The notes under the pieces were generated by a model. The model worked only from the letters and a program-made list of their open reading frames with translations, made no database searches and was not told the DNA's origin. The translations under genes and the position numbers were made by a program. A stretch of 64,000 nucleotides of DNA from Blasia pusilla (taxonomy: Eukaryota; Marchantiophyta; Marchantiopsida; Blasiales), in contig CM114275.1 in NCBI GenBank assembly GCA_050084515.1, forward strand, positions 19,096,001 through 19,160,000, written 5' to 3'. This document shows, piece by piece, positions 1-12,541 of this stretch (its first letter is position 1; every line of letters starts with the position of its first letter).

Positions 1-3000
1 ATCTTATATTCGTTGCAAGATCCAAGGGATCAATAATCTTGATTATCGGTGTTTTCTCTATAAATGAATTCCCCCCTTCCTTGGCAAAATTTTTCTTTTG
101 TTGAAAATGCTTTTGCGGTTTTTTTTTTAGTATACAACCCGTCCTATGTACACGGCCAATAATCATTTTTCCCAAAATTTCAAAAAGAAGGTTTTCTTGT
201 TGCTTGTGTTATTAACACATTTGCCACGTAACCATATCTCAGTTAGAGAGGTGTTTCGAAATTAAGAAGTTTATATCCCTTAATAATATAGATTATTGTT
301 GTTGATATAGGTAGCCCTAGCTATATTATAAGCCAAAGATTCCAGTATAGTTCCTATTCTCATTATCTCCATTTATCTTTGCTTTAAGATAGCTAATAAG
401 CATATTTCTACAAAATACTTGAAGAAAATGAGGTTCTAGCAATATCCCTTGATTCATTAGAAATATGAGAAAGATATTTCAAAAGGATTTGACTCATGTC
501 CTTATCCTTTGAATGTGATCATCATCATATATTACTACTCCCTTATTATCTAACTTATCATTGATACTTTCTCATTGTAAGAATGTAATTAATAATACCT
601 TAAGACCCTTTCATGTTCTCATTAAAAAGTTGCTCTATTTGCAACTTTCTAACTTTAGTAGATGGTTTCAATACTTTATCTTACGCATACCATACTTTGA
701 TGCGTTGACCTAAATCTTGAAATATAAGTTATTATAAATGTGTTGATGATAATCGATATATAATGGATCTACTTTCTTGTCGTCTTGTCCAAAGCTCCAA
801 CTTATGGATTAATGGAATATCCTTTATGCTTCATTTATTCATTCAAGATTATAGATGCCAATTCATGCCCATAAAAATAGTTTTGATCATAAACTTCCAT
901 GCAAAATAGTTATTTTAATCCATGGACAAGAACAAGTTGTTCAATCATACTTCTTTCTTGCTATTGATCTTTCACATTAAAATTTACGTGCTCAAATTAA
1001 TTTCAAGTGTGGGAATTGATATAGTTTTTCCCACATGAAACCTAAAAATTGAAATATGGAATTTTGGAAAATTAAAAAATACCAATATTTACGTGATTAG
1101 ATGTACTCCACCATTTAAGAATCGAATAAGGGACTGAAAAGTATTTCTTTATTCAATAATTTAGAAGTCCCAACACAATGGATAATTTCTATTGTTGGTT
1201 TTGTGATTTGTCTTTACATATAGGTGGTCCAAATGTATTTTCTACATATCTTGAATTTTACAATTAGGATAGGAGAAAATGTATGAGTTTCATTTTAAGA
1301 AAGAAGTTTATTAGCAATAGATATAGGATGGAATTTTTTTTGGAAAAAAACTGAGAAAAAATTCAAGTCTAAAGACCATTTCTTGAGAAAATATGGATGA
1401 TGTGAAGATTTTACGTGCATGATTTTTGAAGAAAATCATTGCACTATTAGGAAATACATATGATGAAAAAAAGAATATTATCAAGTTGTGCCATGTGGGC
1501 CATGAGCTTGCCCAATCCGGGTCTAGCCCGCCCCGTAGGCCTACTTAGAGCTCCGTGCGGGCCACAAAACGGGTGTGGGCTTGGCGCTCCCGAGCCTACG
1601 TGGCTCGCTTGGTGGGCTCATGGGCGGGTTCGTGTACGGGCCGTCAGTACCCAAGCCTGCACCCTCATGTCCGCGGACATTGGCTTTGTCCGTGTATAAC
1701 CTTGATAGACATTGACAGATTCACGACCAAAATTAAAAGGTTGTGCCTCCCTAAAACTTCAAGATGTAATTTTTATAGTTTAATGCAATCCTTTTGCCTA
1801 AAGATCGAGTGATGTACTATTCCTAAGGGAAGAAGTATGGATAGTTAGAAGATTACAAGTAGATTATTGCAGATCAGGATAAGAACTCAAGAAAAATATA
1901 GGTAGAATTATGGCCCTCTTTAAGATACTTGAAAATAATTGGAGCATCTTAGGGTGCCACCATGTGTGAACGACATGTATGGCCATGGTGATCCAACTCA
2001 TTTCCTTTCATTGATGTGTTATCATGTGAATGATCTAATATGCTAGTTTTGGTGAAAGAACTTAGGGGTTACCATATGTGTTTTCTACTTGCTTTTATGT
2101 TATCTACGTAAGTAAGATGCCATTGATGGCATTAACCTTAGTGTGTATAGACTCGATGTCTACTAAAAATCTATTAGTTTAATATCTATGCTCAAACTTA
2201 GATACAACCCTTCTTCCAAACCCAACACCTTCAATGTGATTAAAAATCTATCATTTATAACATTAGGTTATTTCATTTATTCATGAGCCTCTCAAAGAAT
2301 GGTGGATAAAAAGGATCACAATAGAGAAAGATATGTGAGCACTTATTTCAGTGGGCATGTAATTAATTATGAGCAAAAAAATCTAGAAAGAATTTGGCTA
2401 GCCTTGTTTGTTCTTTCATCTTTAGTGGTCCTTAAATTTCTTTTTTCTTAGGAAGATATGGAAATGTAAATTGTAATGATTGCCACTCCAATTGAGGTCA
2501 ACAAGTCCATAATCAACTATAAGGATGATTCAAACATGTCCTCGTCTTGGGCAAATTGTATCCCCAAAGGGTCCACACATGTAATCTTTTTGAAATTTTA
2601 TTATACACATGATTATTATTGAGAGAAAGTTGAAGAGGTCCTCTTCTTGAGGGTCACATAAAATCTAAAAAATCCCAATGGGATACCTTCCTAGGCGCCA
2701 TGTTTAAACCTACGATGAATATTCATTCGTAAATAGTCATACAACAACCGCCATGGGGTGCTTTGAGTCAACCTATTAGTCCATTTTTCTGGGCATGCTC
2801 TTCCACATGAAAAGTGGACCCCATCTCTCATATGCATGATTGGATTTTTGACAAAAGTAGTGTTTTTGGAGATGGCTATTACTATAGTAAGCTTCTTCAT
2901 AATATTATTCCTCATATCATTTGATACACATTGTATTGGTACTGATTTTAAATGAAAATCGTCCTCTTTGGATGTATGGTTTAGTATCATGTGCGAGTGT

Positions 3001-3100
3001 TTGAAGTGCTCTAAGTTTTGAACTTCATTTACTTTCTCCCAATCTTTGTAGGTTAATCGACGTATTAACTAGAGCACCACATGAACCACTTAAGGAAAAT
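1..3100. other. AT-rich intergenic DNA, no gene seen
   Basis: AT-rich sequence with only short chance reading frames, none resembling a known family. The one compositional exception is a GC-rich patch at about 1490-1700. It is crowded with GGGCC and CCCG words and may be a small inserted repeat. Confidence 0.6.
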
Positions 3101-3144
3101 CTCCAAGTCTCGTGGACGGACGTGTGGGCATAGTAACAAATTGA

Positions 3145-3525
3145 TTAGAGAGAAGATTAATAGAAAGTCACAATAATTACGCCAAAGGAATTTTCGTGGG
3201 TCGTCTTCTTGTTGTTAACAGTAAGAGGGCGGAGATTAGAGAGAAGATTAGGGGGAAAGTTCAATGATTAGGATGCGAGAGTGAAAGGAAACGGGATGTT
3301 TTGGTCCGTCCCTCAGTGGTAATAAGCGGATTAGAGATTTGGTCATAATAGAGAGAAGATTGGGAGAAAATCTCAATCTTTACGCACTCGAAGCGAAAGG
3401 AGACAATTTGGTTCATCGTTAATTAATAATACTAATCTGCTTAGAGAGAAGATTAGAGATGGGGTGGGGGGAGAACGCTCCAATGATTATGGACTGAAAG
3501 TGAAACGAGGCTAATCTTTTGGCCC
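3145..3525. repeat. Degenerate ~100-bp tandem repeat, about four units
   Basis: The phrase GATTAGAGAGAAGATTA or a close variant recurs near 3143, 3234, 3345 and 3439. Each occurrence is followed by a purine-rich stretch, a CAATGATTA- or CAATCTTTA-like word and a GTGAAAGGA-like word. Units are roughly 90-110 bp and clearly diverged. No coding content is seen. Confidence 0.6.
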
Positions 3526-3535
3526 ACGCTAATCA

Positions 3536-3830
3536 AGGCAAAGTAAAGTGGTCCCCTGGAAGGGCGTGGGTCTGGCTGCCTCCTATACTCAGCACCGTCA
3601 CATGCTTAGCGCTACTGATTCACCCTAAATTAGTCGCGATCTTCTCATAGAGAGAGAAAGAGAAACATCGCCCCACTAATCAAGACAAAGTGGTCCCCTG
3701 CAAGGACGCGGGACGCATAGAAAATGAAGGAGAAAAAATATAAAAATATAAATTTATATTCTATGCTCGGCTCTGCCACATGCTCCATGGGCTCTTGGCA
3801 CTGAGGTTTTATTTTTTCTGTTTTTCCTGA
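3536..3830. repeat. Diverged direct duplication, ~140-bp spacing
   Basis: The word AAAGTGGTCCCCTG followed by an AAGG(G/A)CG(T/C)GGG motif occurs at about 3545 and 3687. Each copy is followed by a CTATxCTC...CACATGCT stretch, near 3582-3605 and 3760-3783. This looks like an old local duplication continuing the repeat block upstream. Confidence 0.5.
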
Positions 3831-5240
3831 TGGGCCCACGAGCGTTGCTCTCTTTTAGCCTTAGGGGAGTTTAGTTTTATTAGTTATTAAACCATTGCAC
3901 ACGTTGAACTGAAGGGGTGTGATTGGGCGTTGCAGGAATTATTTTGCTGGGCCTCACTATCGAACTATTAATTAGCTGATTAACTGGCACTTTGCACGTT
4001 TAGCTTAGTAGGCTTTTCTCTAATCTACGCTTAGACAGACGAGGATTGATTGGATATCCGGAGGTTCATGATTGGACATGCAGAAATACATAAGATATAC
4101 GAGGTGTTCTTAATTGTTGGGAAAATGGCGTTGCATTGATTCTCACCTCCCAACTTTCATCTTTTCTTTATTTACGCATATCTGGTCGTGCAAAAACTAA
4201 AGTTTTTTAAAATTGAAGATGCATGCATGGTTTGATGACATTTACCTTTCGGTTGGATTTCTTTCTTAATTCTTTTCTTAGTTTCTCCTCTTCTTTTTCA
4301 TTAATTTTTTTCATTTTTTATGTGTGTCCGTGTCTTTTCACTATATTGTATTTCCCTTGAAATGTCCGTATGAAATCCAATTTTAAATAATATTCATTTT
4401 TATTTTCATTTAGTGTCACTTATATAAGTGTTATAAGATTCCTCGGCGTGTAAGAGACATATATACCTTTGACACCCACCGTTCATCATGGCATTAGGAT
4501 GGGGTGTTGTGCCGGAGATATATGTCCTCCATGACCCATGCACACGATGGGGAACCCTGTTATGGCCGCCAGAGGTTTAGGACTTGACCCATTTATTAGT
4601 TATAAACTCATGCAATTTAAGCAACTTTTTAAATGAGTTTATTCCTATGCCTTTTCTAACAGGAGTAGTTAGGGGACTCTTGAGAAAATTCTTTTTAATT
4701 TTAAGATTGAATTCTTATAGTGGAGGTGTGTTTAGAAATGCATCAATGCCTGGTTGATTTTATTCTCGTCTAAAATTAGGCGGATTTATTCTTATTAAAG
4801 GATTCTGTTTGATGCATGTCTCTCAAAAATAATTTTGGTCAGGTTAATTAGAGTTCATTAACATATATTGACATTGGGACATGAATTATTAAATAATATT
4901 TGTGCATCTCGCATCGTAGAGCAGAAATCAGTTCACTTTATTTTCACGTGGTTCAAATTTGATGTCGAATTCATATGAACATGAAATCTTGTTTGAGGTT
5001 TAAGAAAAGTAACAAGGACCCTCAATAGTAAACATAACTCTCTTTACAATTTTTACGAGAACCCCTCAAATGACCAAAAATGTTTTTGAAAGAAATCTGA
5101 TGAGTGTACTGAGCAGTCCAATTAGGAAACCATACTCCAATTCGTATATACATTTTCCCAACCAATCACTCATTTTTTAACCTTTGATCCAATGAACTTT
5201 TCAAATTTTGGAGTCCACCGGGTACATAAACAATATTCGA
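3830..5240. other. AT-rich intergenic DNA, no gene seen
   Basis: No reading frame with recognisable similarity, no clear splice-bounded exon and no RNA gene were found here. Confidence 0.6.
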
Positions 5241-5329
5241 AATTATTGAGGAAGTTGAACTCTTATGTTTAATTTATTTTCTCTCCCGTGTGAGAAATTG
5301 TTTTGAATTGAAATGAAAAATGAACAGAA

Positions 5330-6010
5330 ATAAGTGAGTCCGTCCAGTTGACGTGAAGACGAACGCCGAAGAACGTGGACGGATGGACGCGACAGGCATC
5401 TTTTGAGCAGACCCCGTAACCGAGTGACGGAGACGGAAACCATCCAGCGAGAGGGCCTCTGGGACAAGCACGTTCCGTCGCAGTTGGTCGAACCGGCGGA
5501 AAGTCATCCAGAATATTGGCCAATGAGACGGCGACACCGCGCCCCATGGAGGAGAAAAAGGAGCATATTCCCCTCTCGCTTCCGACCCTGCGACTCTAGG
5601 ATTCCACACCTGTAGTCTTTATTCTGAGGGACGCGGCACAGTCGTAGGGATTCAATCCGCCCTGTCCTTCCTTCCCTCCGCTTCGGTTCCCTTCATTTCC
5701 GTTCGGCTGGGTTGGGATGTCACGGAATTGGACGCCGTAGCTGGACGCCGACGCTGGGATAGGAACAGATCAGATTTGTGTGCATCCTCTGAGCGCGTAC
5801 TTAAGTTATAATAAAGGCAGAGGGGAAGGCTACCACTTCGCGTCCGTATGTAACGACATCCTAAGGGCTTTAGTTTGCGACCGCGTTCGCATAAGAACCC
5901 CTTATTCCTCCCCTGCTGGCCTCCTTCCGAGGGATTTTCTCTATCGGAGCCACGTGGTCAAACGAGCATTTTAGGAAGGAACGGAGCGGAAGCCTCGTGG
6001 GAGAAAAGCG
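5330..6010. other. Small GC-rich island without an assignable gene
   Basis: Base composition shifts sharply to GC- and CpG-rich sequence between AT-rich flanks. The overlapping short reading frames on both strands are mutual shadows and show no family resemblance. The other GC islands in this window are promoter or 5'-leader regions of real genes, so this may be a promoter whose gene was not recognised, or an inserted fragment. Confidence 0.4.
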
Positions 6011-7700
6011 GAGTCTTAAATCATTAAATTTGGGATTATGGGGGATAAATGTAAGAAATTCATTTGCCGCCATCCATTTGGTTTGGTTTCTTATTCTTGT
6101 ACATTCCATGTGTCTCTAGTTTCTTTTATCCACGTCTTGTTTCACTTTTCGTGAACTGTCCGTTTTATTCTCACAATTTTAATTGAAGAAAAATTTTGCC
6201 CCTATTCAACGATAATCATAAATCATTAGAAATTATTTTTCATATAAAGTCTTTAAAAGAGGATGTGTTTTGAGGAAACCTTCTTCACGTATTGACACGT
6301 GTATTATTGAACAAAAGAGTTAAATTAACAAGTCATAAATTTAATTGATGTATCTCCTTCAAGTTGATATTCACCAATGCATAGCATTATGCTAGTATTA
6401 AGGAAATATGATATTTGAAATGAAATTTATGAAGGGATTGCCTCTCTAAAATATTATTGTTGCTAGAGTTTTGGAGGCATTTTTAGGTTGGGAGCCTTCA
6501 TTGTTGGAGATCTTCTCTTTTTTATCCATTGCTTTAGTTTTAATCATAAATGCTCTCGGCGAGGTTAGTACGTGGAGGGTTTCTCCTTTCAAATCAATGT
6601 GGGATAGTTGTAGTTCTGGATCCAATTGAATATTCAATTTTCTCTCTTCTTCCAACTTCAAAAATTCTTCCATCAAATGCTATTCAAGATGGTTTGTCCC
6701 ATAAAACATAATGCAAAAAACGTGGTTATCTGTGCATTGAAATATTTTTATCTTAGCTCTAATGACATTTTAGTTTTGGTAATATAAGAATTAATATTGG
6801 ATGACATCATTGTGCAAAAAGAGGATATTTTGTACGAATATCTTTCAATTTTTTTCATTTTCATCTTTAATAGTTTTTCCATTGTGATTGATATATAAAT
6901 ATAAATAAATAAATATTTATACACACAATAATATTAGAGGATTGCCTTGTACATAACACTTTGGTTTCAAAAGTCGGCAAGGAAGATTTGATATTTTTAA
7001 TCATGTACATTAGTTTAAATTATTCATTTATATTCCATGTATTACACAAGCATCTCACTAGTCTCACTTAGGTGTCTTTTTTATATGTATCATATATCTA
7101 TGCAATTAAAGCATAGATATATGATACGCTTCCTAAAGAATTGACATCGAGAAAAAGAGGCCTTGTTTCAAAACTTAGATGGTTGCATATAGTTATTATG
7201 ATATCAAAGAGGGACGATAAAAAGTGTCGCAAATAACACCGGACAGGAGAACTCTTCAAACAAGAAAGAAGATAACTAAGATCCTATACCACAATGGGTT
7301 GAGAAGTTGATAAAGGAGGGAGAGCCTCCTTTTCAGAAAAGTAGGCATCTATCTAGATAGCAACACTCTCAAAAACTCTCCATATGCTTTATGTTATCTT
7401 AAATGAATTGATAATTACACAATATGCTTTTGGAGTATTTCATTACCTTATCGCGAAACCCACAAGTCCTCACAAACAATAATCTTCAATATTAAAGGAA
7501 GATGGTTTCTTGATTTGGATCCCTTGACAAATGAACACATGACAACAAGAGTTTATCTTAATGGATAAAAAATAGTTCATTCTGGAATCATATCGTGGAG
7601 GATATGAGAAAAATGCCACGGCAGCAAAAATGTATGCCAGAATCTATGGCCGTGTTGGGAATTATGCATCAAGTTCAAGAGAATAAGAACAGAAGCATAT
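6011..7700. other. AT-rich intergenic DNA, no gene seen
   Basis: No supported gene. A perfect 17-bp inverted repeat at 7087-7127 is listed separately. Confidence 0.6.
7087..7127. repeat. Perfect 17-bp inverted repeat (hairpin)
   Basis: GTATCATATATCTATGC at 7087-7103 is exactly complementary to 7111-7127 across a 7-nt AT-rich loop. Pairing stops abruptly at both outer ends. It could be the core of a miniature inverted-repeat element or a cruciform-forming site. Confidence 0.7.
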
Positions 7701-10700
7701 GAGAGATGAAAACATTTATTTACTGTTTAAAAAGGTCGTGGGGAGAGCGAATACAATAACACAACGAATGCAGCTTTCGAGGAGAGTGCAGCTCGTGGAG
7801 GTAAGCGGATGGATGGGACTTGAAGTGCCACGTTTGCCTTCCGTCCGGGGACTGTTCCTCCGTCTCTCCTCTCCTCTGCTCTGGAGTCTGGACCGGTAGA
7901 CACCCACAGAGTTTCCGGGACCCGGAGGCGGCGGCGGCGGCGGAGGAGGAGTACGTCGACCCCGTCGATCGATCCGTCCGGAGCCATCGCCGGAACTGCG
8001 AGGCACTCGGGAAACGCTCACAGGAACAAGGCACGAGCGAACGAACCTCCTCCGATCCGACTTCGTTGACATTGCGTCCGATACCTTTCTCTCGACCTCG
8101 ATCTCGATCTCGATCTCCATCTCGATCGGTGTCTGCGTCTCGCTAGGCGCGTTCGTAAGGTTGGGATAGGTGCGCCAGCGTCGATCGGTCGTACGTGAAT
8201 GTGGGAGGCACGACATGCTCGAGCGGTGGACGGATTGAGAGCGAGCAGGCGACAGATGAGGGGGAGGGAGTGAATCAAGGATGCTGGTGGTTGCTTTCTC
8301 TAGACTGAGTAAAAGGGGGCGGGTAGGTGGCGGAGGACTAATTCGGGCGTTGTGTTGACGAGGGCCGTGGAAGTTGTCGTGGTGCTGGAGGGTATGGTGC
8401 GAGAGCATATGTCCGGGTGCGCGATTTTGGTCCCTCGGGAACGCGATTTCTGTGTTTTCACGATCGCTCCCGTCGTTGACCACGGAGATGCGCTGTGGGT
8501 TTGAACAGTGCGCGCGGATGCGAGAGGGGGACGGGACGGTGGTCCAAATTTAAGGGAGCAGTTTCGCAATGATCAGCCCGCCGACCTGCGGAGGATTTTC
8601 CCCAGTGTTGAGGGTGGGACATGTCCGAGTTTCCTCACATGGAGCGAACGAATGTATCCGACGTATGATCTCTGCCCGCGAAGGTTATTCGCCTTCCGCT
8701 CTAAAATTCCTCGTGCAGTGCTGAGGTTTCCCCCCGCATGAACACATCGTTTGCAGCCTCTTTGCATGCATACTCTACTCTACCAACTCCCCGCGCTCGT
8801 CAGTCAACACGAACATGAAGGAGTTCCAGGAATAGTCCTGTCTCGGAATCGATCGCTCACACGAAAGCCTGTCACTTGATCATTTCGTTCCGGACCACAA
8901 TCTCAGCACTCCCTTCCGGATTTCGGGGCCACGGACAGCGCGACCTCGCCCAACCTGACCCGCGTGAAGCGTGGCGTAGGGGATAGATGCGGCGGATACA
9001 TGTGCGAGGTTGTGGGTACCGGGGATGGCATGAACTCGTCCCAGCGGACGAGAACGTGTGTGGATCGTGAGTTTTGGGGCGTAACGGGGTAGATATCGAT
9101 GCGGCGGATACGTTGGGGGTTGCGAGAAGAGGAGAGGGCGAGGAAGGGATCGGATGTGAGCTGAGAGTTCACAGTGAGCGCTTTCAACTACGTTGATCGA
9201 TGAAAGAGCGATACAAGTGGAGTGGAGGGTAAAAGGGAAGGCGATGCACAAGGAAGCATGTGGGGAGAGAGAGACTTGAGCGACGAAAACGCGAAAAGTA
9301 GAGCCTGCAAGGGAACATGACATAAAGAGTGCAGACTGACATATCGGTTAAACGCATTAAAGTGCTCGAAGAAAGAAAGCTCCGTCTGCATGTCCTTCCT
9401 TCCGTCCGCTATCGAAATTCTTCGCAATCATCCGCAGCGGATGAAGGATCTCCGGGTCTCGTTCAACGGCTTTCACTCAACGAACGGAGCAGATGTACCG
9501 CACCACTCCATCTTGGACGAAATCAATCCCCTTACAAATCCCAAGGAGGGGATGAGTAAGGTTTAGGGTGTTCGAATGAATGAGAGAGCGCACCGACAGT
9601 TGTGGCTTGGCCCCAGCCGCGTGCTGTCCCGCTTTTGCTCCGAAATCTGTGTTAGTTTCGTAGGAAGAGATGAAAATCTGCTCGAGGCGGACAAAATGTT
9701 GACGCCTATCTGATCAGAGCAGAGAAGCGCAGCGCAGCAAACAGGGATTTGAAACCTAAACCCCCGGCGTCAGGGAAGGAGAGCCCTCCAATCGTCCTTT
9801 GCCGTCCTTTCATGGGGAACAACCCCCAAAAGAAGCAACGAACGAACGCTCGCGAGAGAAGCAGCAACCCAGGCCGCTTGCTCCCACTGCGATGCCGTCA
9901 TGCGCACCTCGGAATTCCCACCCCACCACGCTTTCAATTCCTCCTTTCAAGACGAATCCGCCCCTCCCTGTCTGCCAGTCAGGCATGTCTGTCTGTCTGA
10001 CTGCCTCCTTCCCTCCCTCGTCCCCACCCGCCTGCCGCACTTCTCGACTCCATGCCGACGAACCGCAAGCAGTAGACTAGTGGCGGTAGCAGTAGTCGTC
10101 GCCGGATCGGAGATGGCGTATGGCGTAGTAGAAGTAGAAGTGGTAGTAGCAGTAGGAATGTAAGAATGGGGTGCAGGCCTAACTCTCGTGGGTGAGGCCG
10201 CCATGACTGCAGGCACTCGCGGATCAGACTCATCAGAGCTCCGGGGATTGGGAGCTGATTCCAACACAGCTGTAGAGCTATGTCTGCCGGGCGGAGGGCT
10301 GAAGGCTGAAGGTAGCAGGGGCAGTAGGAGTGAGGGGTGTGTGGGGAGGGGATGCACGGCAGAGAGAAACTGGGACTGGAGTCACTCAACAATCACGTGT
10401 AATCGGGGGGTCCCCTGGGACGCTGCGAAGGGCTGCGCTCGTCCCGAAACCTGACAACTGTGTGTTCGCATGGAGAATTACAGGGAGAGCTTATCGGCTC
10501 GCAAGCGGAGATATTCATATTCTAATCTCGCCGCGCTTTATTTTATCTTCGCGCGCCGCTCGCTCCGAGCGCTGGAATCGTATAAATCCTCACCGTCGCT
10601 CGCTCTCCTGCAGAGCGAGGCGACAAAGAGGATGGGGCTCGCCACCGCCACCCCTTCGCGGTTGAGTCCGGAAGGCGCAACAATGACACACTTCCCGACC

Positions 10701-10860
10701 GCGATCTCCCTCGCCACTCTCGTCCTCCTTTCCCACGGGCGCTCGATCGGTCCACCGTTCCAGCGAATCGAGCGCTCATTCTCTCGTCGCTGTCGCGGAC
10801 GGACGATCCTCCCACCAATCGCCAAACTCATCACTGAACGAAGCGAGAAGCATAATTATT
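7700..10860. promoter_or_regulatory. Large GC-rich island, probable promoter/5'-leader zone
   Basis: About 3 kb of GC- and CpG-rich sequence with simple repeats: a CGG-type run near 7927-7950, a TCTCGA hexamer run near 8091-8125, and TGTCTG repeats near 9985. Long reading frames exist on both strands but are low in complexity and overlap each other, so none is called a gene. The STAT-like, WD40 and WNK genes in this window each sit behind a similar island. By inference this one may contain the promoter and first exon(s) of the plus-strand gene whose exons lie at 14.8-16.5 kb. No TATA box or start codon could be chosen. Confidence 0.35.
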
Positions 10861-10923
10861 AAGTCGCCGACGATCGACCGATCAATCGGTGAAGAGAGCG
10901 GTCAGAGTCTTTCGGAAACTCTC

Positions 10924-10969
10924 GTGGTGCACTTGGCTGAGCTTGTGAATGCTCGGCCAAGTGTACCAC
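10924..10969. repeat. Imperfect 19-bp inverted repeat (hairpin)
   Basis: Arm 10924-10942 (GTGGTGCACTTGGCTGAGC) pairs with 10951-10969 across an 8-nt loop. There are two mismatched positions, both wobble-compatible in RNA. The GC-rich arms suggest a stable RNA stem-loop. Its role is unknown. Confidence 0.7.
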
Positions 10970-11329
10970 GCCCTTAGTATCGGTGCGCCGTTTTTACCTG
11001 GATTCTCACCGGACTCCCTTCGATTTTGGATCTGCACGTTTGCAGCGAGCCTCACATATGAAGAACTAAATTGCTTTCACCGACTCCGCTCTCATACGGA
11101 GGGACGAATGCCTGCGCAGACTGTCGGGGTATGTGCGAGTGTGCATGTTAGCCGAGTGCATAACCCTATCCGCTCCGCCCGCCTGAACGAGCTCCTTCTC
11201 CGCTTACGCCGGTCGAACTGTGGGAGTGGAAGCGCAGCTCCCCCGTGCACTAAAACGCACCGCATCCACATGCGATTCTGTGTGAGAAGACGCGCTGAGG
11301 TCTGCGCGAGATGGCTAGCGCAGATTCCT

Positions 11330-11870
11330 CCCGATTTCTTCACGACTCCCAACAATCAACAGCACCGAATCCCGCTTTTGGCTAAAGAGAACGAAGCGCA
11401 GTTAACAAGAATTGCGTTTGTCTACTGCTTCGACAGTCATCAACTAATCAGCGCCATTCGCAGAATCCACGCGATTCTTCAGCAGTCCCGACACTGAGCG
11501 ATACCGAATGACTCATGCTGTGCACCAAGTCACACATGCATCCAGCCTTAGATAGGAGGCATACAGGATAAGAATATTGGAACTATATTACCAGCCTCTC
11601 GTACTGCTTTCAGAATTGCCAATAATAGATGAGGGCCAATAATAAATCGCGGACTCCTCACAATTTCTTCATCGTCCCCGACAATGAACGGCACCGAATC
11701 ATTCGTGGGGTGCTGCGTCTGGAGAGATAAACGACTGAAAAGAGACGCTAACAGATTGGAACGAGATTACCAGTCACTACTGCTTTCGAAATTGCCCACA
11801 GGTTCTCAGATTCCTCCCGATTTCTTCATCCGTCCCAACAGAGGACAGCAAGACAAATCCGACTTTAAGA
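11330..11870. repeat. Degenerate ~160-bp tandem repeat, about four units
   Basis: The block TTCCTCCCGATTTCTTC, then a TCCCxACA word and CACCGAATC, or diverged versions of it, recurs near 11330, 11470, 11648 and 11811. Between units, an ATTGGAAC...ATTACCAG...TACTGCTTTC...AATTGCC phrase recurs near 11577 and 11756. Units are diverged, so the array is old. Further short GC-rich repeats (AAAGxGxACGGGGCAC) continue at about 12020-12250. No reading frame is conserved across units. Confidence 0.55.
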
Positions 11871-12541
11871 CAGCAAGGACATTTGCACTACACTAAGCCT
11901 GCTCGGCTTTGGCAAAATCCGTCTGCACCCGTAAACGAGGCGACCCACGATTCGCCTGTGAATGCCAACGTCGCATAGCTCCGTGAACAGAGATTGGAGC
12001 TATTATTCTGCTGCCACCGCTCTTCAAAGCGTACGGGGCACCGCTTCCCAAACTCTGTCCGCGGAAAGCTCCATAGATATGAATCACGGACGATGTTCCG
12101 AGCGCACGGGTTTGGGTGTACGCAGCCTTCAGAACCGGCGTCTGCATAAACTCCATTGAAAAGTATGCCAGAGCTCTTCAGCATTCCGAAGCGCACGGCA
12201 CACCATGAAAGCGGCACAGCCTTTCCAAAGTGCACGGGGCACAAAGAAAGCGCTACAGCTTCCCGCAAACCTGCCTGAACCGCGCTACTGAAATGGAATC
12301 ACCCCGAGGAACTAGTCATCTTGCGGGCCTGGCAGTGGTCAATTAATTCTCCGTGGATTCCTCGATCTCCCTGCTATCGCCGAACACTACCACCATCAGC
12401 GCGCCTTATGGAGATCTGAAGCAATTCCAAGTGAGATAATGCAACTCGCCTGGAGAAGGCCCGCTTGGAAGTAGCACTTTTCCGAAAGGAGGACAAAGCG
12501 CTCACATACTCCGCGGCTGGCTCGGGCGCCAGAGATGAAAC

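Noticed and set aside
3400-3700. Possible CRISPR-like spacing of repeats
   Set aside because: Units are diverged and contiguous rather than identical repeats with unique spacers, and the genome is eukaryotic.
7716-8483. 255-codon minus-strand reading frame
   Set aside because: Low-complexity, with a hexamer-derived Glu/Ile run, a poly-Pro run and Arg/Ser-rich parts. It is overlapped by long frames in other phases and lies in a GC island where stops are rare by composition.
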